Part shown: positions 5,756-10,455 of the stretch, piece after piece
How the letters are laid out: each line of letters opens with the position of its first letter
Position numbering within the stretch: the first letter of the stretch is position 1
Source: an uncultured Clostridia bacterium
GTDB taxonomy: Bacteria > Bacillota_A > Clostridia > Peptostreptococcales > Anaerovoracaceae
Reading direction: 5' to 3'
NCBI GenBank assembly: GCA_945873875.1
Contig: CAMCER010000010.1
Span: 1 to 10,455, forward strand
DNA: 10,455 bases
Notes under the pieces: model-generated
What the model was told of the DNA's origin: nothing
The model's database searches: none
What the model saw: only the letters and a program-made list of their open reading frames with translations
Made by a program: the position numbers and the translations under genes

Positions 5756-7746
5756 GGTTTTCAGGAAAAGTCATATCCGTTATAGTCGCCGTGATCTTCG
5801 CGGTATCTGTATTCCCGCAGAATGCGGAAGCCAAAGTCCTGTATATGCCGGACGTTACCGCACAAATGAGCAAGGCTTCTTTCTGGTCGGACAAGATGAA
5901 CGACCCGGATAAATCGCTGGGCAGTCAGGACAGCATCGCTGCCATCAATAAGGCTGTCATAGATGCCAGCGGCACCAACGTCATGGATATCGACCAGTGG
6001 GCTCTGGATAATCCGACATTCAACGGTGTGATCAGAGCAGAAAGGCTCAGAGCATCCGCCGAAGCCGATGCCAAAACCTTCTTCAAATGGGGCGCCTGTT
6101 ACGGAACGGACGGTACGAAATACGCCACCTGGGATGAGGCCTATGAGAGTTTTTACAAGGACATCATCGACAATGTGGTAGACCCGCACGCGACTGCCGA
6201 GATGCCGACAAAACTCGGCGTTTGTACCCGGCGCACATGCCTGCTGGCACTTCCGACGGATACTCCGGTCCTGGAAGATCCCGATGACCCTGATAACGAT
6301 GATCTTTATGAGACTATGGTCCGCGTCAACGAGCCGGTCGTGCTCCGGTCAGTATCTGCAGACGGGAAATTCTACAACGCCGCCACATCCTGCTCCACAG
6401 GCTGGATAGACAAAGACGATGTAGCCATCTGCGCAGATCACGATGAGTGGATCAGAGCGTGGAAATTCGATGACAAAAGCACTCTCGTAGTTTATGACGA
6501 TAAGATCTATACTGAAGAAACCAACATCACGCCGGAGGTCTCCTGCGTAAAACTGCCGATGGGCACATGTCTGAAGCTCGCTTCGGATGAGGAGATCCCG
6601 GAAAGCATCAATAACAGGACCGCCCACAATAATCATGTGGTTTGGCTACCCATAAGAAAAGCCGACGGGACCTACGACAGGAAGCTCTGCCTCATCGGCG
6701 AGAACAGAAAGGTGAGCGAAGGCTTCCTTCCTCTGACCTCTGCCAATATCGCAAGCGTTGCTTTGAACCAGCTTGGCGACCCCTACGGCTGGGGCGGCCA
6801 GATCAGTTCGGAGGACTGTTCCGGCTATGTCCGCGATGTATATAAATGCTTCGGGCTGGAGCTCGCCAGAAACACTACCTGGCAGATGAATCAGCCTGTG
6901 AAGAAGTGGGACCTTTCGGGTTTGTCAGATGAAGAAAAAACAGAAATGATAAAACGTCTTCCTGCCGGCGCGGTACTGTTTTTCAGCGGCCATGAGATGC
7001 TCTACCTGGGCGAAGAAAACGGCAGGCTGTTCGTCATCAGTTCTCTGAAAAGCATCGTCCTCGACGGCAAAGTCACTGATGTGCGCGGCGGGATCATCAA
7101 CACTCTCGACATGAAGCGCGGAAACGGCAACACCTGGCTCAGAGAGATCAGTATGGCTCAGATTCCGTACCTTGCCGCAGGGACTAAGAAGGATCTTTCT
7201 GACAGCGATATCACCATAAGCGCCATGAAGGCGAAAGTATATAACGGGAAATATCAGAAGCAGGACATCACGGTCACCGACAACGCCGGCGCACCTGTCG
7301 CAGGCCGGGATTATACAGTCTCCTATTCAGCGAACAAAAACGCAGGCACGGCTCTGGTCACTCTGCGCGCGGCAGGCAGCAGCCCCGACTACACCGGCTC
7401 TGTATCAGGAAAGTTCACTATCAAGAAAGCCGCCAACACCATGACAGCCGGCGCCAGGACTGTTTACGTAAAAGCAGCCAAGCTGAAAAAGCAGGCTGTC
7501 ACAGTTAAGCGCGTAAGAGCTATGACAGTGAAAAACGCCCGGGGCACATTGTCTTACAGACTTTTGAAGGTCCGGAAAAACAAATTCGCAAAATTCTTCC
7601 GCGTCAACAAGACTTCCGGAAAACTGACAATAAAAAAAGGCCTGGCGAAAGGCCTTTACAGACTTACCGTCAGCGTCAAAGCTTCCGGCAGCAGTAACTA
7701 CAAGGCTCTGACCAGGACTATCGTAGTGAAAGTTCGGGTGAAGTGA
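5752..7746 (+). CDS. Secreted SH3-domain NlpC/P60 (C40) peptidase with basic Ig-like tail
   Basis: A 664-residue exported protein, probably a peptidoglycan endopeptidase. Signal peptide about 1-27 (MRFSGK, hydrophobic core, NAEA). Residues about 30-150 resemble the N-terminal stabilising region of such enzymes. Two bacterial SH3-like domains follow at about 155-325 (GVCTRRTCLLALPTDTP, then GWIDKDDVAIC). The NlpC/P60 domain covers about 330-475, with ALNQLGDPYGWGG, nucleophile Cys356 in EDCSGYVRDVY and His414 in SGHEMLYLG. Where I expect the third residue (usually His) the sequence reads FVISS, so Ser430 stands there. The tail has one repeat-type domain (about 485-560, with DYTVSYSANKNAGTA) and a Lys/Arg-rich segment (about 560-664) of a type common at the C-termini of clostridial surface proteins, likely for wall contact. 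The start is supported by AGGAGG 9 nt upstream. It seems to be transcribed alone. Confidence 0.88.
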   Translation: MRFSGKVISVIVAVIFAVSVFPQNAEAKVLYMPDVTAQMSKASFWSDKMNDPDKSLGSQDSIAAINKAVIDASGTNVMDIDQWALDNPTFNGVIRAERLRASAEADAKTFFKWGACYGTDGTKYATWDEAYESFYKDIIDNVVDPHATAEMPTKLGVCTRRTCLLALPTDTPVLEDPDDPDNDDLYETMVRVNEPVVLRSVSADGKFYNAATSCSTGWIDKDDVAICADHDEWIRAWKFDDKSTLVVYDDKIYTEETNITPEVSCVKLPMGTCLKLASDEEIPESINNRTAHNNHVVWLPIRKADGTYDRKLCLIGENRKVSEGFLPLTSANIASVALNQLGDPYGWGGQISSEDCSGYVRDVYKCFGLELARNTTWQMNQPVKKWDLSGLSDEEKTEMIKRLPAGAVLFFSGHEMLYLGEENGRLFVISSLKSIVLDGKVTDVRGGIINTLDMKRGNGNTWLREISMAQIPYLAAGTKKDLSDSDITISAMKAKVYNGKYQKQDITVTDNAGAPVAGRDYTVSYSANKNAGTALVTLRAAGSSPDYTGSVSGKFTIKKAANTMTAGARTVYVKAAKLKKQAVTVKRVRAMTVKNARGTLSYRLLKVRKNKFAKFFRVNKTSGKLTIKKGLAKGLYRLTVSVKASGSSNYKALTRTIVVKVRVK

Positions 7747-7758
7747 CCGCCCGCAAAA

Positions 7759-7841
7759 GTGCAGGGGATGTAGCTGCCCACGAAAGCATTTCCTGCACGC
7801 TCTTTGCTGCACGCCTGTCCGCGAAAGCATTTCCTGCACGC
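7759..7841 (+). repeat. Imperfect hairpin and 20-bp direct repeat after the NlpC gene
   Basis: GTGCAGGGGATG (7759-7770) pairs with CATTTCCTGCAC (7787-7798) at 10 of 12 positions around a 16-nt loop. The sequence CGAAAGCATTTCCTGCACGC occurs exactly twice, at 7781-7800 and 7822-7841, 41 bp apart. The second copy runs into the first hairpin of E3. There is no T-run, so this is not a standard terminator. Confidence 0.65.
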
Positions 7842-8004
7842 CTAATTCGTATATTTCAAATTAGGCGTGCAAGTTCTTCCCTGAAAAATGTCGAATTTTG
7901 TCGAATTTGCTGATTTTCATCAATTTTCGCTTTTTTGCTCTTTTTTCCCGTTTTTTGAGACTGAAAATGCACGCCTAATTTTCATATGCGACAATAGGCG
8001 TGCA
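7835..8004 (+). repeat. Element E3: GCACGCC-stem member of the hairpin-flanked family
   Basis: A 170-bp element in the convergent gap between the NlpC and radical SAM genes, opposite in orientation to E1/E2. Hairpin 1 (7835-7871) has perfect 13-bp arms TGCACGCCTAATT and AATTAGGCGTGCA with an 11-nt loop. Hairpin 2 (7968-8004) repeats the same left arm, with right arm AATAGGCGTGCA (one base missing) and a different loop. Between them lies TGTCGAATTTTGTCGAAT (7889-7906), 17 nt after hairpin 1 and 61 nt before hairpin 2. Apart from the motif and T-rich patches such as CTTTTTTGCTC, the sequence differs from E1, while length and spacing match. Confidence 0.8.
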
Positions 8005-8030
8005 TTCATCACGTTTATTAGATTCATTAT

Positions 8031-8062
8031 CACGAAGCGAGCAACCCGGCACGAAGCGAGCA
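8031..8062. repeat. Short tandem direct repeat beside E3
   Basis: CACGAAGCGAGCA occurs at 8031-8043 and 8050-8062, a 19-bp period, in the 98-bp gap between E3 and the end of the radical SAM gene. Nothing else is evident in that gap. Confidence 0.6.
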
Positions 8063-8102
8063 CCCTGAAATGGCCAGGCCCCTCGCTGCTGCTGCATTTT
8101 GG

Positions 8103-9296
8103 CTATCTGCCGCTTCTCTTTATTATCGCCTCTACCTGCGCCCGCTTTTCGTGCAGCACGCAGCCGCCTTTGTGGTCGCCGGTCAGCAGATCGCCTGCTT
8201 TCAGCGCTGTGAACAGATCTGATCCCAGGGCGTCTTTCAGGGAAGTCTGGCTCACGCTGATATCTGAGAAAGGTGAGAAGGGACAAGGTTCCGCCCCGCC
8301 GTGTGAATTGATGTGGAAAAATCCCCTGCCTGCAGCCAGGCATCCGCCGGAGCTTTTCTCGTCTCCCGGAAATGAGATGAACAGCATATCTCCATCTTTT
8401 TCCCGAAGTCTCGAGATCCTTTCGTCCAAGTACGCCCGCTCTTCGTCTCCCGGCGCCAGTCCGCCGTCGGTCTCTGCGTCTGCGGACTCTTCATCAGTCC
8501 CGGCTCCATTGTCATTCCTCGCGCCGTCGGATCCTCCGTCTGCGACCGCATGATTCCCGGGATCTTCGCCTACGGGCACGTACTCTACGTAGATAACTGC
8601 CTTGCAGCCTTTTTCGGCGAGTCTGGCGATGAACTCGTCCGAAGAAACTTCTTTTATGTTGTTCTTTGTTACTGTGACAGACGCGGCAAAGATAAGGCCC
8701 CGCGCCTTCAGATCGTCGATCTTCTCCGACAGCATGTCGTAGACGTTCTCGCCGCGGCGCCGATCCGTAAAGGCCCGGTCGCCCTCCATGCTGATCACCG
8801 GAAGGATGTTGCGGTTTTTGTCGAAAAGATCAAGATATTTTTCGTTTATGAGAAGTCCGTTGGTAAACACCGGGAACAAGATCCCTGGCCTTTTCGCTGC
8901 AGCTTCGATAACGTCCTGCCGAAGCAGCGGCTCGCCCCCTGCCAGCAGAATGAAGCTGACGCCAAGGTCCCCTGCCTCTTCAAAGATACTGAGCCACTGG
9001 TCTGCTGTCAGCTGCTCCACAGGCTCTGCGTCTGTGGTCGCTTCGTTGCAGCGGGAATAGCAGCCAGCACAATGCAGGTTGCAGGCGCTGGTTATGCTTG
9101 CTATTAGAAACGGCGGCACGTGGAGCCCTTCCTGTTCAAGGGATTTACGCTTTTTCGACGCAGCCCGGCTGGCCGCCGCGAACCTGAGCATGAACGCGCT
9201 TTCCCTCGGGTCCTTGAAAGTCGCCTTAAGCGCTCCGGATACGACACGCTCCACACCGCGTATCAGATATTCCTGTAGATCAAAACTTTCCTTCAT
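8103..9296 (-). CDS. Radical SAM protein with a single-cluster C-terminal domain and an acidic insertion
   Basis: A 397-residue cytoplasmic iron-sulfur enzyme. A helical N-terminal region (1-60) precedes the radical SAM core. Cys72, Cys76 and Cys79 (CNLHCAGC) bind the SAM-cleaving 4Fe-4S cluster, and LAGGEP (118-123) is the SAM-binding motif. The C-terminal part has Cys319 (GGCLAAGRGFFHINSHGG), Cys338 (EPCPFSP) and Cys379 (GGCVLHE), suggesting a SPASM-like auxiliary cluster. I recall this as a conserved family of Clostridia with unknown substrate; such domain pairs often modify peptides or proteins, but no precursor peptide is visible nearby. Residues about 244-280 form a Gly/Asp/Glu/Ala-rich low-complexity insertion between VEYVPV and LAPGDEERAY. 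GGAGGAG just before ATG 9296 fixes the start, with tight spacing. It follows the small unknown gene by 96 nt and probably shares its transcript. Confidence 0.88.
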   Translation of the reverse strand: MKESFDLQEYLIRGVERVVSGALKATFKDPRESAFMLRFAAASRAASKKRKSLEQEGLHVPPFLIASITSACNLHCAGCYSRCNEATTDAEPVEQLTADQWLSIFEEAGDLGVSFILLAGGEPLLRQDVIEAAAKRPGILFPVFTNGLLINEKYLDLFDKNRNILPVISMEGDRAFTDRRRGENVYDMLSEKIDDLKARGLIFAASVTVTKNNIKEVSSDEFIARLAEKGCKAVIYVEYVPVGEDPGNHAVADGGSDGARNDNGAGTDEESADAETDGGLAPGDEERAYLDERISRLREKDGDMLFISFPGDEKSSGGCLAAGRGFFHINSHGGAEPCPFSPFSDISVSQTSLKDALGSDLFTALKAGDLLTGDHKGGCVLHEKRAQVEAIIKRSGR

Positions 9297-9392
9297 TACT
9301 CCTCCGGCCGCCCCGGACGGGCAGCCCCTCGCACTTTGAATCCCTGCCGGCCTGGCAGTTCTGTTTTCCTGACCGTCCCGGCTTCCTCCGGC

Positions 9393-9833
9393 CTAGTCGG
9401 CCTTCCGCACTCCGTTCTCGTCAAGCTCTGGAGTCCAGGACTCCTGCAGCTGCTCTATCTTCACCATGTCGTCCACTTTGACTGCCACCTGGTATTTGTC
9501 TTCATATACGATCTCGCCGGGAAAGTTGATGTAGACCACGTAAAACGGGTGGTCATATTTTTCTAAAAGCCACATGGCAGGGGTTATCAGCTTCATCATT
9601 TCGTCGCTGTTTTCGGTCTTGAAGAAACAAACCACCTTCTCCTGGTTCCTGCACGGCGGCGGGTAGGGCAGTATCTCTGAGAACCATTTGTCGATCTCCC
9701 TGTAGAGATCCGCGTCCTCTTCCTCCATGACTTCATCCTGCACCAGCTGCCAGCACATGCTGAATATGCCCTTGGCGTATCTGGTGTTGGCGGCAAGCTC
9801 TTTTCCCTGTATCCTTACGTATTTGAATTTCAT
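9393..9833 (-). CDS. Conserved small cytoplasmic protein of unknown function
   Basis: A 146-residue acidic protein with no signal peptide or membrane segment. I do not recognise a named domain. Visible features are an N-terminal basic strand (MKFKYVRIQGKELAANTRYA), an acidic helical stretch (QDEVMEEEDADLYREIDKWF), a PYPPPC turn, then alternating strands and helices (KVVCFFKT, MMKLITPAMWLLEKY, FYVVYINFPGEIVYEDKYQVAVKVD). The PG-x-I-x-YED-x-QV pattern looks like a conserved motif of small Firmicutes proteins I have seen as hypotheticals. I placed the start at 9833, where AGGAGA lies about 5 nt upstream; an ATG at 9902 would add 23 residues of a different character (GCDGAESKTRGRDG). It is first in a probable two-gene unit with the radical SAM gene, so a linked role is possible but unproven. 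Confidence 0.75.
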   Translation of the reverse strand: MKFKYVRIQGKELAANTRYAKGIFSMCWQLVQDEVMEEEDADLYREIDKWFSEILPYPPPCRNQEKVVCFFKTENSDEMMKLITPAMWLLEKYDHPFYVVYINFPGEIVYEDKYQVAVKVDDMVKIEQLQESWTPELDENGVRKAD

Positions 9834-9974
9834 CGATTCTCCTGTTCCGTCCCGGCCTCTTGTTTTTGATTCAGCTCCGTCGCACCCGAACACTTTTCCC
9901 ATCTTCGAATATGGTCCGCGTCCGCTTTTGTCACAGAACTGTCTCCATCGCCTTCAGGCGGCCAGAACGTTTAC

Positions 9975-9983
9975 ATTATATCA
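9975..9983 (-). promoter_or_regulatory. Extended -10 promoter of the unknown gene and radical SAM pair
   Basis: On the minus strand TGATATAAT is a full extended -10 (TGnTATAAT) with TATAAT at 9975-9980. The -35 region is poor (TTAGTT at 17 bp). Transcription would begin near 9968, leaving a leader of about 135 nt before 9833. I see no clear riboswitch or terminator in that leader. Confidence 0.5.
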
Positions 9984-10106
9984 CTAACCCCGGCAAAAAC
10001 TAAAACTGATCTCAACTATTTCAAATCGCGGTACTGCCAGCGCTTACTTCAGGGCTGCGGGTTTCCTCTGTCCAGGCTGCGGCTTTGTTCTGGTCGCAGG
10101 TTCCTC

Positions 10107-10236
10107 TGCTCACCTGAGCACCTGCCCGCTTCCTCGCTCACCTGCTCGCAGCTTTTCCCTGCTCACCCAAACACCTGCTCGCGGCTTCTCCCCTGCTCAC
10201 CCGAGCACCTGCCCGCTTCCTCGCCCACCTGCTCGC
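10107..10236. repeat. GC-rich degenerate tandem repeat array
   Basis: Two 43-bp copies (10107-10149 and 10194-10236) differ at only two positions. Between them is a shortened copy that keeps TGCTCACC and ACACCTGCTCGC (from about 10159). Each copy contains TGCTCACC, GAGCACCTGCCCGC, TTCCTCGC and CACCTGCTCGC. More diverged pieces occur to about 10050. It lies in a gene-free 550-bp stretch (9903-10455) directly beside element E4. No convincing protein is encoded on either strand. Confidence 0.7.
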
Positions 10237-10246
10237 GACAAACGTA

Positions 10247-10402
10247 CATCTTTTAACCGCTTTTTCAAAAAACGAAGAAAGAGCTTAAAAGTTGTGGGTT
10301 CAAGGGCCCTCGGTTTTGTCGAATTTTGTCGAATCTGGCTTTTTCTCATGAAATCAGCAAATATCGAGCCCGCAATCGAACATCTTTTAACCCCTTTTTT
10401 AT
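10247..10402 (+). repeat. Element E4: partial fourth member of the hairpin-flanked family, CATCTTTTAA stem
   Basis: The first hairpin pairs CATCTTTTAA (10247-10256) with TTAAAAGTTG (10285-10294) and continues inward with GCTTTTTC and GAAAGAGC around a 10-nt loop. After 22 nt comes TGTCGAATTTTGTCGAAT (10317-10334), identical to the E1 and E3 motif. After a further 46 nt the left arm CATCTTTTAACC reappears at 10381, but no matching right arm is found in the last 60 bases, so the second hairpin is decayed or lies outside the window. Orientation is as E3. Confidence 0.65.
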
Positions 10403-10455
10403 ATAGGCGAATGCTCACTCTAAGTGCAACAAAAGGACCCATAACATCTGGTATA

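Noticed and set aside
5670..5894. Minus-strand reading frame containing ENLIS and ALWQVI, similar to EamA motifs
   Set aside because: Mostly antisense to the NlpC gene. The resemblance may be eamA debris, noted as a weak finding, but it is not a gene.
7888..8553. 221-codon plus-strand reading frame over E3 and the end of the radical SAM gene
   Set aside because: Its first third reads through E3 and the rest is antisense to a well-supported radical SAM gene; no family resemblance.
10197..10442. 81-codon minus-strand reading frame over E4
   Set aside because: It covers the hairpin, the GTCGAAT motif and the GC-rich repeats, has no clear ribosome binding site, and its protein looks like translated repeat.

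Overview
The window looks like chromosomal DNA of a Gram-positive anaerobe of the Clostridia (low-GC Firmicutes). This rests on AGGAGG-type ribosome binding sites, TATAAT promoters, two large secreted wall or protease proteins with clostridial surface modules (a Cys-His protease with a lectin-like domain, and an NlpC/P60 enzyme with a basic repeat tail), and a radical SAM protein of a type I associate with gut Clostridia. A more exact assignment (for instance to the Anaerovoracaceae) would be a guess. There are no RNA genes, no CRISPR array, no phage genes and no intact transposase.

Layout, left to right. Bases 1-3616 (minus strand) hold a very large secreted papain-like (C1) protease gene that runs off the left edge. 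Its signal peptide, catalytic domain, lectin-like domain and most of an Ig-like domain are intact. The reading frame then shifts at about 1451, exactly where a long array of Cys/His-rich 39-51-residue repeats begins, so the array (open to base 1) is out of frame with the protease. Next comes a small solitary Phd/YefM-type antitoxin gene (3842-4087, plus) with its own promoter and operator-like palindrome. A 10-TM EamA permease (4396-5277, minus) is bracketed by two near-identical 166-167 bp intergenic elements (E1, E2). Beyond E2 lies the C-terminal stump of a second eamA copy, so element plus eamA was once duplicated in tandem. A secreted NlpC/P60 protein (5752-7746, plus) follows, then a third element (E3), then a minus-strand pair: a conserved small protein of unknown function (9393-9833) followed by a radical SAM protein (8103-9296). 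The right end (9903-10455) has no convincing gene; it carries a promoter, a GC-rich degenerate repeat array and a fourth, partial element (E4).

The most unusual feature is the dispersed element family E1-E4. Each copy has the plan hairpin, 17-22 nt, a direct repeat of GTCGAAT with 10-bp period, 46-62 nt, second hairpin. The two hairpins of one element share a stem sequence. That stem differs completely between E1/E2, E3 and E4, while the core motif and spacings are kept. I do not recognise this family. It could be a non-autonomous mobile element, a structured RNA or a protein-binding chromosomal repeat, and the sequence alone does not decide.

The genes do not form one pathway. The two secreted proteins act outside the cell on proteins and peptidoglycan, the permease acts at the membrane, and the radical SAM pair is cytoplasmic with unknown substrate.
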